64,000 bases of DNA from Mangrovibacterium lignilyticum (GTDB lineage: Bacteria; Bacteroidota; Bacteroidia; Bacteroidales; Prolixibacteraceae). The notes below the pieces were generated by a model. The model had not been told where the DNA came from and made no database searches. It saw nothing but the letters and a program-made list of their open reading frames with translations. The stretch's first letter is position 1; each line of letters starts with the position of its first letter. The translations under genes were made by a program, and so were the position numbers. The DNA lies in assembly GCF_010882175.1 (NCBI RefSeq), contig NZ_WKLH01000006.1, positions 861-64,860 of the forward strand, read 5' to 3'. Shown here piece after piece: positions 14,258 through 24,220 of the stretch.

Positions 14258-15895
14258 TTATTCTTTTTCCGCCAAAAAGCTCGGATACATATAATCTTTT
14301 GGAGAAACAAAAGTTTCCTTAACCGTACGAATAGAGGTCCAACGAATCATGTTGAATACTGAACCTGCTTTATCGTTTGTACCTGATCCGCGCGAACCGC
14401 CAAAAGGCTGTTGTCCAACGACTGCACCGGTTGGTTTATCGTTAATATAGAAGTTACCCGATGAGTTTTCAAGGAACTTGGTAATCTTTTCAATATTGTA
14501 ACGATCCTGAGAAAATACAGCACCGGTCAGTGCGTAAATTGAAGTTTGATCCAATACCTTCAATGTTTCATCCATCTTCTCGTCTTCGTAAACATAGACA
14601 GTCAAAACAGGCCCGAATAATTCTTCAACCATGGTTTCATAATCCGGCTTTTTAGCCAAAATTACAGTTGGCTCGACATAATAACCGACCGATTTATCGC
14701 AGTTACCACCAAAAATAACTTCTGCGTCAGCGCTCTTCCTCGCACCGTCAATAAAAGAAGCCAATTTATCGAATGATTTTTCATCGATAACAGCATTCAT
14801 AAAGTTGGTAAAATCTTCAACCGGCCCCATTTTAACGGTAGCCAACATTTTACCAAAACGTTCGCGAACATCTTCCCAAATACTTTCAGGAACATATACA
14901 CGCGATGCGGCAGAACATTTTTGGCCCTGGTATTCAAATGCACCACGCAACATCCCCACAGCAAGAGCCTGTGGATCTGCCGTTGGATCGGCAAAAATGA
15001 AATCCTTACCTCCGGTTTCACCAACGATACGCGGATATGATTTATACTTATAAATATTTTCACCTATTGTTTTCCAAATACTTTGGAAGACAGCTGTTGA
15101 TCCGGTGAAGTGAATTCCTGCAAATTCAGGATGACTGAAAATAATGTCTCCGGCAACCGGACCTGAAACGTAAACCAGGTTAATGACGCCAGCGGGCAAA
15201 CCGGCTTCCTGTAAAATCTCCATAATTACTGCAGCAGAATAGATTGCGGTGTTTGAAGGCTTCCAAACAGCTACGTTCCCCATCATTGCTGGAGCACTCG
15301 GTAAGTTTCCGGCAATCGACGTAAAGTTGAAAGGAGTCAGGGCAAAAACAAAACCTTCCAATGGACGATATTCATTGTAATTCCAAATTCCGGCAGCTGA
15401 TTCCGGTTGCATTTCATAAATATCAATCATACATTTTACACCGAAGCGGAAAAAGTCAGCCATTTCACAAGCCGCATCGATCTCTGCCTGGAAAGCATTT
15501 TTCGACTGCCCGAGCATTGTCGCAGCATTCATTTTGTCGCGATATGGTCCAACAAGCAAATCAGCGGCTTTCAGGAAAATTGCAGCACGATGCTGCCAAG
15601 CCATGTTCGCCCATTCTTTTTTTGCTTCCAATGCAGCATCAATAGCCATCTGCACGTGCGACGCATCACCTTCATAATAATACCCTAAGGTATGTTTATG
15701 ATCGTGCGGTGGCGCAATCCGCTTGCGACGATCTGTTGTCACTTCTCTTCCTCCGATAATCATCGGAAGCTCCATCTCCTCTGACCTCAATTCGGCTAAT
15801 TTAGCCTGTAAACTTTTTCTTTCGGGTGATCCCGGAGCATAACTCCTTACCGGCTCGTTTTTCGCTACCGGCACATTAAAGATTCCTTTTGGCAT
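14258..15895 (-). CDS. pruA: L-glutamate gamma-semialdehyde dehydrogenase (P5C dehydrogenase)
   Basis: 545 residues, full length for the monofunctional enzyme. It oxidises glutamate-5-semialdehyde to glutamate with NAD+, the second step of proline breakdown. The catalytic Glu lies in IVGETGGKDFIF and the catalytic Cys in YQGQKCSAASRVYVP; the NAD-binding region has VWKPSNTAIYSA and HFTGSTAVFQ, and the C-terminal FYINDKPTGAVVGQQPFGGSRGSGTNDKAG is typical. The partner proline dehydrogenase is at 55126, about 40 kb away, so the pathway is split here. A minus-strand TAGTTTTG at 15958-15951 could be its -7 box. Confidence 0.97.
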   Translation of the reverse strand: MPKGIFNVPVAKNEPVRSYAPGSPERKSLQAKLAELRSEEMELPMIIGGREVTTDRRKRIAPPHDHKHTLGYYYEGDASHVQMAIDAALEAKKEWANMAWQHRAAIFLKAADLLVGPYRDKMNAATMLGQSKNAFQAEIDAACEMADFFRFGVKCMIDIYEMQPESAAGIWNYNEYRPLEGFVFALTPFNFTSIAGNLPSAPAMMGNVAVWKPSNTAIYSAAVIMEILQEAGLPAGVINLVYVSGPVAGDIIFSHPEFAGIHFTGSTAVFQSIWKTIGENIYKYKSYPRIVGETGGKDFIFADPTADPQALAVGMLRGAFEYQGQKCSAASRVYVPESIWEDVRERFGKMLATVKMGPVEDFTNFMNAVIDEKSFDKLASFIDGARKSADAEVIFGGNCDKSVGYYVEPTVILAKKPDYETMVEELFGPVLTVYVYEDEKMDETLKVLDQTSIYALTGAVFSQDRYNIEKITKFLENSSGNFYINDKPTGAVVGQQPFGGSRGSGTNDKAGSVFNMIRWTSIRTVKETFVSPKDYMYPSFLAEKE

Positions 15896-15950
15896 AGCTT
15901 TTTTTTATTATAATTATTATTGTATTTTTAAGTTGTTAAGCTTTGAATCA

Positions 15951-15958
15951 CAAAACTA
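15951..15958 (-). promoter_or_regulatory. Possible pruA -7 box
   Basis: Minus strand TAGTTTTG fits TAnnTTTG, 55 bases upstream of the start. No TTG is seen at the -33 position. Confidence 0.35.
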
Positions 15959-16081
15959 AACATTCAGTAAAACCTAATCCATAATAAAAATCAGCTTTCA
16001 AAAAATCTATGGATTATCTGCTACTGAAAATTATTAGGAATTAAAAATTATTATATTTAGGCGCATCTTTTAAGAGTATTC

Positions 16082-18166
16082 ATGCTGAAACCGAAAATTC
16101 ACTTAATCTCAAAGCTAATTTCTTTTAATTCGAGCGAAGAAAAACGAAGAATAATCGGCTTATACCTGGTTTATGTTTCGGGATTCTTTTTCGGTCTGTA
16201 CAGTTTAATTACGGGGCTTTTAGGAAACCTTAATTACTCTTGCATTCCTGGAGATGTCTCGCTAATTGCTATGGCTATCATCGGTGTTTATTGCCTTCGC
16301 GGAAGCCGGATTAACGCTGCAATCAACAGTATTTTCCTGGTAATTTTTCCGATCTATTTTTATTTCATTTCGGCCGTCTACGCGATCATGCCCATTCACC
16401 TGACCATTCAGTTTACACTATGGTCAACCATATTAAGCTTACTGGTTTTGTTGTTTTTCAGCAATAACCGAATAAAGATCTCGATTTTCTTTCTCTTAAG
16501 TGTTATTGCTCTTTCGTTACACGTGCTTGAAGCAAATCGGTTCGACCAAATCTTATCATTCTACTGGAATTCAAACGAATTCGTCCTTAACCCTCTAATT
16601 GTTCTCGCAATCGCTTATTTTATTTGTTTCATCACTGCATGGAGCTTCGAATTAAACATGAGGGAACTTAGGGAGAAAACGGACAAAACAGAAAATCGCA
16701 TAGAACAAACACTCAGAAAGTTGCAACAAGGTTTTTTACTTTTAAAAATCAACCGGGACGAGCGAGGATCTGCAGTTAATCTGGAAGTAAAAAGAGTAAA
16801 CCTGGCTTTCGAAAACCTTTTTAAGATCAACTCGCGGGAGGTTCGAAATGTCGATGCAGATGTCATCTTTCCCAAGATTTTCAGAAACTCTTTCGACTGG
16901 AATAACTTCTTTTTATTCTCGAAAAAAAATAAAACGGAGTTCTTCATTGAGCACTTAAATAAATGGGTGGAATTAACAACTCTGTCGCCACAGAAAGACT
17001 ATATCGCCTGTTTATTTCACGACATCAGCGCCAAGCAAAATACAATTGTCAGCTTAAAAGAGAGCAGGAAAAGATACAAGGTACTACTCGAAGCGATACC
17101 CGATCTTTTTTTCATTATCGATAAGGACGGTATTTATGTTGATTTTGTGATCAAAGACTCTGAGCTCATTCAAATTAATGCTGATGACATTATCGGCAAC
17201 TCGATTTTCGAGGTTGGCTTTTCAGAAAAAATGTCCCGCAAGATTTTCCAATATATTCAGGATGCTATTCGATTTGACTCGATTGAAACAATTGAATACG
17301 CCCTCGAGGTTGAGAAAGGAACAGCCATGTTTGAAATGCGGATTGCCAAATTGGATGACAATTCGGTTATTTCGATCGCCCGGGATATCACAAAACGGAA
17401 AATGGCTGAAATCAGGCTGGAAGAAGCCAAGCAAAAAGCGGAAGAAGCCGACCAACTAAAATCAGCCTTCCTGGCCAATATCTCGCACGAAATACGAACG
17501 CCAATGAATGCGATTATTGGCTTTTCGCGAATGATTGGTTCGCCGGATTTTGACTTGGAGGAAAAGAACCGGTTTATTGACATCATCATTAGCAATGGTC
17601 GCCTGCTTATGGAAATGATTAACGATATGATCAGCATTTCCAAAATTGAAAGCAAGCAGGTGGTTGTTCACAAAGGTTTTTGCAAAATAAACGATCTGTT
17701 GGTCGACCTTTACCGGGAATACAGCATTGAAGTCAGCAACAAACCTGTTCGGCTGAAATTGAGCAATGAAAATGCCAATCCCAAATTTGGTGTTTCGACT
17801 GACCGCTACTTGCTGGGAGAGATTCTGAAAAAACTGATTGACAATGCTATTAAATTCACCCACGAAGGTGAGATTGAATTTGGCTATCAAATGCTTGGGA
17901 AAGAACGTCTGAAATTTTTTATTCGCGATACCGGCATTGGAATTGACAAACAAAACCTGGAACGAATCTTCGACCGCTTCCATCAAATTGACAATACAAA
18001 ATCGAGAAAGTACGAGGGTACCGGATTAGGACTTGCCATTGCCCAACATTATGCCATTGTTTTGGGTGGAAAAATTGAAGTGCAGTCGGAAGTCGACAAA
18101 GGTTCAACCTTTGCATTCAGCATCCCGTTTGAAAACGGCGATGGGATGTTGAAAGTCGTCCGCTAG
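16082..18166 (+). CDS. Membrane PAS sensor histidine kinase (orphan)
   Basis: 694 residues. Six membrane helices lie at about 25-200, then a short coiled coil (MRELREKTDKTENRIEQTL), one PAS-like domain (about 205-320) and a clearer PAS domain (about 330-450, LLEAIPDLFFIIDKDGIYVDF). HisKA carries the phospho-acceptor His469 in FLANISHEIRTPMNAIIGF, and the HATPase domain follows with DNAIKFTHEG, RDTGIGIDKQNLERIFDRFHQ and GTGLGLAI. There is no receiver domain, and no response regulator is adjacent. The signal is unknown. It is convergent with the plug-protein gene, overlapping by 4 bases. Confidence 0.93.
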   Translation: MLKPKIHLISKLISFNSSEEKRRIIGLYLVYVSGFFFGLYSLITGLLGNLNYSCIPGDVSLIAMAIIGVYCLRGSRINAAINSIFLVIFPIYFYFISAVYAIMPIHLTIQFTLWSTILSLLVLLFFSNNRIKISIFFLLSVIALSLHVLEANRFDQILSFYWNSNEFVLNPLIVLAIAYFICFITAWSFELNMRELREKTDKTENRIEQTLRKLQQGFLLLKINRDERGSAVNLEVKRVNLAFENLFKINSREVRNVDADVIFPKIFRNSFDWNNFFLFSKKNKTEFFIEHLNKWVELTTLSPQKDYIACLFHDISAKQNTIVSLKESRKRYKVLLEAIPDLFFIIDKDGIYVDFVIKDSELIQINADDIIGNSIFEVGFSEKMSRKIFQYIQDAIRFDSIETIEYALEVEKGTAMFEMRIAKLDDNSVISIARDITKRKMAEIRLEEAKQKAEEADQLKSAFLANISHEIRTPMNAIIGFSRMIGSPDFDLEEKNRFIDIIISNGRLLMEMINDMISISKIESKQVVVHKGFCKINDLLVDLYREYSIEVSNKPVRLKLSNENANPKFGVSTDRYLLGEILKKLIDNAIKFTHEGEIEFGYQMLGKERLKFFIRDTGIGIDKQNLERIFDRFHQIDNTKSRKYEGTGLGLAIAQHYAIVLGGKIEVQSEVDKGSTFAFSIPFENGDGMLKVVR

Positions 18167-19467
18167 TTCAAGCTCGTTAATTCCTGAAAACCAACCAACT
18201 GATCATATCGACCGGATTGCCTTTTGTAATAGACAAAAATCTGGTAATCATTTTCCGTTTCATAAAAGCTTCCTTCTAAAACAGATTCTTCGGCTTTCCG
18301 CTCACCTTCAGGAACATAAACATATTGATAATTGTAATATCCTTGCTTCAGCAAAAGCGCCAGTTCATATTCCTTTGTTTCTGCATTCCAGGTCATTTCA
18401 TTACTCGCATTGGTCGCCCTGTCAGTCAGTGCGCCAAAAACATGTACTGAGCCGCCAACCAATGGCACAGGAACCGCCAGCGTAAAATGGACGAAGCCAT
18501 AATCGCACTCCGTATCCGGATCCTGAATGCGATCCTGACTTTCAACCGTATAATTGCCATTCATTTCACGGTAAAAGAAATACTTTTTGTTCGACCGAAT
18601 TTGATCTGTCAGCAGAGTCACGTGGTAGTATGGCTGGTACTGCTCGACAGCCGCAACGTTTTCGCCATTGTACTCCCACGAACGAATGTCGAAATAGCGA
18701 TACTCATTTCCACCGGCGAACACATTTTCCTTGTCATAATCATAGACCAATTCGTTCTTCCGTACAAACAGTGGTTTTAAGCCCCGAATTGCATTGTCCG
18801 ACCGGCGGTTTTTCATCACAACAATTTTAACTTCCTGAAAAGGATCGTCCAGTTTAAGTTGCCCGGGAAATATGCTGAAATCAACTTCCTGATTATCCCC
18901 CTTATAGGGATCAAAAGTCGCCCGCTTTACCGTTCCCGAAACTTCTACTTTAGTTTCCAAAACGTAGAACCGACGTGTTAAAATAACTTTGTCGCGATCG
19001 TTTCCTTCATACACAATCAAAACATAATTACCCGAATACCTGAGTTCCACCCGATCATTCGGAATCAGCAACTGGTAATTGGTGTACTTCATGGTTGTAT
19101 TGAAGCTCAGCGCATAATCTTCAAGTGGATTTTCAAAAAACCCGCCCAAATATTCACTCTGAATAAGGAACGATTCGTGCCAGTCGGCATCACATTGCAA
19201 AATAGTGTAGCTATAGCTTTTCGTGTCACCCGATAGATCATCAAATTTCAACAGTAGCTGGTCATCGTTTCCCAGCTTCAAAATCGGCATCGAAAGCTGA
19301 TCTCCTTTCTGGAACAATTGAACTGACTTAATTTCGGAATTAAAAACAGCATCCTCAAAAGTGGGCTCTTGCCCCGATTGTGCCCAAGAATTTAATGATA
19401 AAATAATGCTTCCAAAAAGAAGTGTCAAAGCGCGAAAAAGTTGCTTTATCGATCTAAAACCAGCCAT
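18163..19467 (-). CDS. Type IX secretion system plug protein (DUF5103)
   Basis: 434 residues with a signal peptide ending near SWAQS (about residue 30). The body matches the DUF5103 family, later named the T9SS plug protein, which occludes the periplasmic opening of the SprA translocon. Characteristic stretches include NSEIKSVQLFQKGDQLSMPILKL at the start, YSYTILQCDADWHES, YLGGFFENPLEDYALSFNT, an RRFYVLE strand and the C-terminal YNYQYVYVPEG with a YEFENDY-like segment (YETENDYQIFVYYK). It is a single-gene unit on the minus strand. Its presence implies that the organism has a T9SS, which would suit the secreted repeat protein at the left edge. Confidence 0.88.
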   Translation of the reverse strand: MAGFRSIKQLFRALTLLFGSIILSLNSWAQSGQEPTFEDAVFNSEIKSVQLFQKGDQLSMPILKLGNDDQLLLKFDDLSGDTKSYSYTILQCDADWHESFLIQSEYLGGFFENPLEDYALSFNTTMKYTNYQLLIPNDRVELRYSGNYVLIVYEGNDRDKVILTRRFYVLETKVEVSGTVKRATFDPYKGDNQEVDFSIFPGQLKLDDPFQEVKIVVMKNRRSDNAIRGLKPLFVRKNELVYDYDKENVFAGGNEYRYFDIRSWEYNGENVAAVEQYQPYYHVTLLTDQIRSNKKYFFYREMNGNYTVESQDRIQDPDTECDYGFVHFTLAVPVPLVGGSVHVFGALTDRATNASNEMTWNAETKEYELALLLKQGYYNYQYVYVPEGERKAEESVLEGSFYETENDYQIFVYYKRQSGRYDQLVGFQELTSLN

Positions 19468-19576
19468 ATTCGAAGTCTTTTTGATGAGTTTAACCTACTG
19501 AAGTAAAAAACAGTTCAGCAAGATTGTATATCGTGTTAATCAATTGATTGATCCATTTGAAGTTTATAAACAAAGA

Positions 19577-19608
19577 TTGTGAAAAGTTTTTAATAATAAT
19601 TACTTTTG
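19577..19608 (+). promoter_or_regulatory. Promoter of the nqr operon
   Basis: TTG (19577-19579), 21 bases, TACTTTTG (19601-19608). A near-perfect Bacteroidota promoter with the predicted start of transcription about 30 bases before the nqrA ATG. Confidence 0.75.
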
Positions 19609-19643
19609 CTACCCTTAAAAATCTAAAACAACAAGGGATTACA

Positions 19644-20996
19644 ATGTCAAAGCATTTTAAACTAAAACGCGGATTGGATATCCGGTTGAAAGGTGCTGCC
19701 GAGGCCGTTCTCGAGAACGCTCCTGCTCCGACGACCGTGGCCCTTAAGCCAATCGATTTTCCAGGCTTAACTCCAAAATTAAGTGTGAAGGCTGAGGCCC
19801 AGGTAAAAGCTGGTGATGCCCTGTTTTTCGACAAATACAATCCTGAAATTTTCTTCACTTCCCCTGTTAGTGGAACAGTAAAAGCTGTTAACCGCGGGGA
19901 GCGTCGTAAAATTCTGGAGGTTGTTGTTGAAGCAGACGGTAAAAATGAATTCGCTTCATTTACCAAAGCTGACCCCCTGAAACTTAATCGGGACCAAATT
20001 ACCGGGCAACTGCTAACCAGTGGCCTTTGGCCATTCTTCAAACAACGTCCTTACGGAACGTTAGCTAAACCAAGTGATCAACCAAAAAATATCTTCATTT
20101 CGGGGTTCGACTCAAGTCCTTTGGCTCCTGATTTTGAATTTATTTTTAAAAACGACATTGCTGCCATTCAAACCGGGATCAATGCATTGAGCAAATTAAC
20201 TGACGGCAAAGTTTATCTGGGTTTGTCAGACAAAACTGCCAATAGCATTTTCAGTGGTTTGAAAAATGTGGAAGTAAATACCTTCAGCGGGCCTCACCCG
20301 GCTGGCAACGTTGGTATTCAAATCCACAAAGTAGGTCCGATCAATAAAGGCGAACTTGTTTGGACGATCTCCATTCAGGCGGTTGCATACATCGGCCGTT
20401 TATTTGAAACCGGAAAACTCGATTTAAGCAAAACAATTGCTTTAGCCGGTTCTGAGGTTAAAGCGCCAAAATATCTCAAAACTATCCATGGTGCCGAAAT
20501 CGGTTCATTGGTAAAGGGTAAAACCAAACAGGAAGGTACAGAACGCATCATCAGCGGTAATGTATTAACCGGACGTAAAGTCGAAGCAGATGATTACCTG
20601 GGCTATTTTGCACAGCAAATCACTGTTATTCCTGAAGGTGACCATTACGAATTTATGGGATGGGCCGAACCCGGTTTTGGGAAATACTCTGCATCAAAAG
20701 CATTCTTCTCCAGTTTATTCCCGAAAAAAGAATATGTGCTGGATGCCAATATGAACGGTGGCGAACGCGCCTTTGTATTGTCCGGACAATACGAGAAATT
20801 CCTGCCGATGGACATTTTGCCTGTATATCTGATTAAAGCAATCATGGCAAACGACATCGACAAGATGGAACAACTTGGTATTTATGAAGTGGTAGAAGAA
20901 GATCTAGCGCTGTGTGAATATGCCTGTACTTCGAAAATCAAAGTTCAGGAAATTTTACGCGAAGGTCTGGATACCATGGTTAAAGAAGTGGGATAA
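19644..20996 (+). CDS. nqrA: Na+-translocating NADH:quinone reductase subunit A
   Basis: 450 residues from ATG 19644; upstream in-frame codons from 19548 contain the promoter and are not translated. NqrA is the peripheral cytoplasmic subunit that contributes to quinone binding. The start KHFKLKRGLDIRLKGAA is the family signature, followed by the biotinyl-like region with FFTSPVSGTVKAVNRGERRKI and GLWPFFKQRPYG. First gene of nqrABCDEF, with gaps of 25, 19, 6, 26 and 19 bases between the six genes. The complex pumps Na+ while passing electrons from NADH to quinone. Confidence 0.98.
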   Translation: MSKHFKLKRGLDIRLKGAAEAVLENAPAPTTVALKPIDFPGLTPKLSVKAEAQVKAGDALFFDKYNPEIFFTSPVSGTVKAVNRGERRKILEVVVEADGKNEFASFTKADPLKLNRDQITGQLLTSGLWPFFKQRPYGTLAKPSDQPKNIFISGFDSSPLAPDFEFIFKNDIAAIQTGINALSKLTDGKVYLGLSDKTANSIFSGLKNVEVNTFSGPHPAGNVGIQIHKVGPINKGELVWTISIQAVAYIGRLFETGKLDLSKTIALAGSEVKAPKYLKTIHGAEIGSLVKGKTKQEGTERIISGNVLTGRKVEADDYLGYFAQQITVIPEGDHYEFMGWAEPGFGKYSASKAFFSSLFPKKEYVLDANMNGGERAFVLSGQYEKFLPMDILPVYLIKAIMANDIDKMEQLGIYEVVEEDLALCEYACTSKIKVQEILREGLDTMVKEVG

Positions 20997-21021
20997 ACGA
21001 TTGCTTTAAAAAAGAAATTCA

Positions 21022-22185
21022 ATGAAAGCGATAAGAAATTTTTTCGAAAAAACGAAGCCTCATGTTCAGAAAGGCGCCAAATATCATTGGCTGCATTCGA
21101 CACATGATGCGGTTTTCACGCTATTTTTCGTACAGAAGAATACGTCTAAATCGGGAACTCATATTCACGATTTTATCGATCTGAAAAGAACCATGGGAAT
21201 TGTTGTTCTCGCGTTGGTTCCTGCACTGCTTTTCGGCATGTACAATGTAGGTTACCAACATTTTGGTGCCCTTGGTGAGTTGGGAACAGCTGGCCTTATG
21301 GACATGTTCCTTTTTGGTCTGCTAAAAGTATTACCGATCATCATTGTTTCTTATGGTGTTGGTTTGGGTATCGAATTTATTTTCGCCCAATTCCGCGGCC
21401 ACGAGGTGAATGAAGGATTCCTGGTATCGGGTCTGTTGATCCCGATGGTAATGCCCGTAAATACGCCTTTATGGATGATTGCAATTGCGGTTGCCTTTGC
21501 AGTAATCTTTGGTAAAGAGGTCTTCGGTGGTACCGGAATGAACATCTGGAATCCGGCACTTATAGCACGTGCGTTCCTGTTCTTTGCATATCCGGGACAA
21601 ATGTCCGGTGATTCAGTTTGGATCTCAGCATCAGGAGTCGACAAAATGGTTGACGGGTTTACCGGTGCTACACCAATGGCATTGGCTGCAGCCGGCCATA
21701 CCGATGCACTTAACACCTGGCATGCATTTGTTGGTTTAATTCCCGGATCAATCGGTGAGACCTCAACAATTGCCATTCTGATTGGTGCTTTGGTACTGAT
21801 TGTAACTGGAATCGGAAGCTGGAGAATTATGCTATCGACTGTCTTAGGTGGGTTATTCATGGGTATCCTTTTGAATATCTTCGCTGGTGACAATACATAC
21901 ATGGCGCTGCCTTTCTACGATCACCTGATCATTGGTGGTTTTGCATTTGGTGCTGTATTTATGGCTACCGATCCTGTATCGGGTTCACAAACTGTAAAAG
22001 GAAAATGGATTTACGGATTCCTGATTGGTGTGCTCGCTATCCTGATTCGTGTCGTAAACCCGGCTTACCCGGAAGGCGTGATGTTAGCCATTCTATTGAT
22101 GAACACCTTTGCACCTCTGATTGACCACTATGTTGTGGAAAGCAACATCAAACGGCGGTTGAAACGGGCAAAAGCAACTATTTAA
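21022..22185 (+). CDS. nqrB: Na+-translocating NADH:quinone reductase subunit B
   Basis: 387 residues with about ten membrane helices. NqrB binds FMN covalently through a phosphoester to Thr; the site is Thr217 in GFTGATPMALAA. It also holds riboflavin and forms part of the Na+ path. Other visible family features are HDAVFTLFFVQKNTSKSG, LIPMVMPVNTPLWMIA and MATDPVSGSQTVKGKWIYG. FMN attachment needs ApbE, which is encoded at 37887. Confidence 0.98.
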   Translation: MKAIRNFFEKTKPHVQKGAKYHWLHSTHDAVFTLFFVQKNTSKSGTHIHDFIDLKRTMGIVVLALVPALLFGMYNVGYQHFGALGELGTAGLMDMFLFGLLKVLPIIIVSYGVGLGIEFIFAQFRGHEVNEGFLVSGLLIPMVMPVNTPLWMIAIAVAFAVIFGKEVFGGTGMNIWNPALIARAFLFFAYPGQMSGDSVWISASGVDKMVDGFTGATPMALAAAGHTDALNTWHAFVGLIPGSIGETSTIAILIGALVLIVTGIGSWRIMLSTVLGGLFMGILLNIFAGDNTYMALPFYDHLIIGGFAFGAVFMATDPVSGSQTVKGKWIYGFLIGVLAILIRVVNPAYPEGVMLAILLMNTFAPLIDHYVVESNIKRRLKRAKATI

Positions 22186-22204
22186 CCTACAAAGACTACG
22201 ACAA

Positions 22205-22900
22205 ATGGACAGGAATAGTAATGTTTATACATTTATATATGCCTCAGCAATGGTTATTTTGGTAGCTGCAGTTCTTTCAATTGCTGCTTTCAACCTAAAA
22301 CCATTTCAAGCTAAGAATATTGAAATTGAGAAAAAGCAAAACATTCTCGCTTCTGTTAACATTGCGGCAAATGCCACAAATGCAGAACAGATCTACAACG
22401 AGAAAATTGTAAACTCTTATGTTGTCAACGCGAAAGGCGAACAAGTTGATGGAAACGCCTTTACTGTTGATATGAAAAAAGAACGTGCCAAGAAAGTTGA
22501 AGATCGTGCTTTACCGGTTTTCGAATGCGAAATCGACGGAAACATTAAATATATTTTACCACTGTACGGTGCCGGACTGTGGGGGCCAATTTGGGGATAT
22601 ATTTCATTGGATAGCGACATGAATACCATTTACGGTGCAACTTTCGACCACCAGGGGGAAACTCCCGGATTAGGTGCTGAAATTGCAACGAAAGCTTTTC
22701 AAGAGCAATTCAAAGGCAAAACGATCTTTGATAACGACGGTAAATTATACTCAATCATTGTTGCGAAATCAAACGAAACAGCTCCTGCAGAACACAAAGT
22801 AGATGCTATTTCGGGTGGTACAATTACCTCTAAAGGTTTGCAGTCGATGGTTGAAGAAGATCTGAACGCGTACAAAGCATTTTTCAACCAGAAAAAATAG
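22205..22900 (+). CDS. nqrC: Na+-translocating NADH:quinone reductase subunit C
   Basis: 231 residues with one N-terminal membrane helix (about 10-32) and a periplasmic FMN-binding domain. Flavinylation site Thr206 in DAISGGTITS; the usual Ala two residues... position of SGAT is Gly here (SGGT), a small variation. YGAGLWGPIWGYISLD and HQGETPGLGAEI are family signatures. Accepts electrons across the membrane and passes them to NqrB. Maturation depends on ApbE. Confidence 0.97.
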   Translation: MDRNSNVYTFIYASAMVILVAAVLSIAAFNLKPFQAKNIEIEKKQNILASVNIAANATNAEQIYNEKIVNSYVVNAKGEQVDGNAFTVDMKKERAKKVEDRALPVFECEIDGNIKYILPLYGAGLWGPIWGYISLDSDMNTIYGATFDHQGETPGLGAEIATKAFQEQFKGKTIFDNDGKLYSIIVAKSNETAPAEHKVDAISGGTITSKGLQSMVEEDLNAYKAFFNQKK

Positions 22901-22906
22901 AAGAAG

Positions 22907-23557
22907 ATGAGCGAGAAAGAAGCATTATTTTCAAAGAAAAACCTGGGACTTTTAAGTAACCCGCTAAACAGCGACAACCCGATTACCGTTCAGGTTTTGG
23001 GTATTTGTTCGGCCTTGGCGGTAACTGCCCAGTTAAAACCGGCGATTGTTATGGCGATAGCTGTAACTGCAGTAGTCGCTTTTGCCAACGTGATTATTTC
23101 ACTTTTGCGCAACACCATCCCTAACCGGATTCGGATCATCGTTCAGCTGGTTGTCATTGCAGCTTTGGTAATCCTGGTAGACCAGGTACTGAAAGCCTTT
23201 GTGTACGACGTGAGCAAGCAATTATCAGTATTTGTGGGTTTGATTATTACCAACTGTATCCTAATGGGACGTTTGGAGGCTTTCGCTTTGGGTAACAAGC
23301 CATGGCCTTCTCTACTCGATGGTATTGGTAACGGTGCCGGATATGGAGCAATCCTTGTTATTATTGGTTTCTTCCGCGAATTACTAGGGTCAGGAAGTTT
23401 GTTTGGATACAAATTAATTCCTGAAAGCTGGTACATCGCCAATGGTGGTTTCTACTCTAACAATGGGATGATGATTTTGCCTCCAATGGCCCTGATTACC
23501 GTAGGTGTAATCATCTGGGTACAGCGCAGCAAAAACCGGAAATTAATTGAAGACTAA
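22907..23557 (+). CDS. nqrD: Na+-translocating NADH:quinone reductase subunit D
   Basis: 216 residues with six membrane helices in the NqrD/RnfE fold. The paired half-repeat motif [19 protein letters not shown] and [20 protein letters not shown] are characteristic; their Cys residues help hold the intramembrane iron centre shared with NqrE. Starts 6 bases after nqrC, and is co-translated in the operon. Confidence 0.97.
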   Translation: MSEKEALFSKKNLGLLSNPLNSDNPITVQVLGICSALAVTAQLKPAIVMAIAVTAVVAFANVIISLLRNTIPNRIRIIVQLVVIAALVILVDQVLKAFVYDVSKQLSVFVGLIITNCILMGRLEAFALGNKPWPSLLDGIGNGAGYGAILVIIGFFRELLGSGSLFGYKLIPESWYIANGGFYSNNGMMILPPMALITVGVIIWVQRSKNRKLIED

Positions 23558-23583
23558 TCTGGAAATCAAACATTCATTACGAT

Positions 23584-24201
23584 ATGGAAAATCTGATTAA
23601 TTTATTTGTCAAATCGATCTTCATTGAAAACATGGTATTCGCATACTTCCTGGGTATGTGTTCTTACTTGGCTGTTTCAAAATCAGTGAAGACCGCTACC
23701 GGTTTGGGTGCTGCCGTAATCTTCGTGTTAGCAATCACACTTCCGGTTAACTACTTGCTTGAAAACTACATCCTGAAAGAAGGCGCCATGGCTTGGTTAG
23801 GACCTCAATTTGCTGATGTTGACCTAAGCTTTTTATCTTTTATCATGTTCATCGCTGTTATCGCGTCAATGGTACAGTTGGTTGAGATGATTGTTGAGAA
23901 ATTTGCGCCGGTTCTATACACTCAGTTAGGTATCTTCCTCCCGTTGATTGCCGTCAACTGCGCCATCCTCGGGGGATCACTCTTTATGCAGCAAAAAGCC
24001 TTTAACAACATCGCCGAAGCAACAACATACGGGTTAGGATCCGGTATTGGTTGGTTCTTAGCGATCGTAGGTATTGCTGCAATCCGCGAAAAAATTAAAT
24101 ATTCTCAGGTTCCTGCACCCCTGCGTGGATTAGGTATCACGTTTATCGTGACCGGATTGATGGGGTTGGCGTTCATGGGATTCATGGGAATTAAACTATA
24201 A
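23584..24201 (+). CDS. nqrE: Na+-translocating NADH:quinone reductase subunit E
   Basis: 205 residues with six membrane helices, the inverted partner of NqrD. Characteristic stretches are [21 protein letters not shown] and [21 protein letters not shown], which carry the Cys residues of the [2Fe-2S] centre lying in the membrane between NqrD and NqrE. It relays electrons between NqrF and NqrC. Confidence 0.97.
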   Translation: MENLINLFVKSIFIENMVFAYFLGMCSYLAVSKSVKTATGLGAAVIFVLAITLPVNYLLENYILKEGAMAWLGPQFADVDLSFLSFIMFIAVIASMVQLVEMIVEKFAPVLYTQLGIFLPLIAVNCAILGGSLFMQQKAFNNIAEATTYGLGSGIGWFLAIVGIAAIREKIKYSQVPAPLRGLGITFIVTGLMGLAFMGFMGIKL

Positions 24202-24220
24202 ACGACTAAAATTGAGTACT

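Noticed and set aside
16082-18166. Hybrid histidine kinase/one-component fusion
   Set aside because: The protein ends directly after the HATPase domain; no receiver or HTH domain follows.
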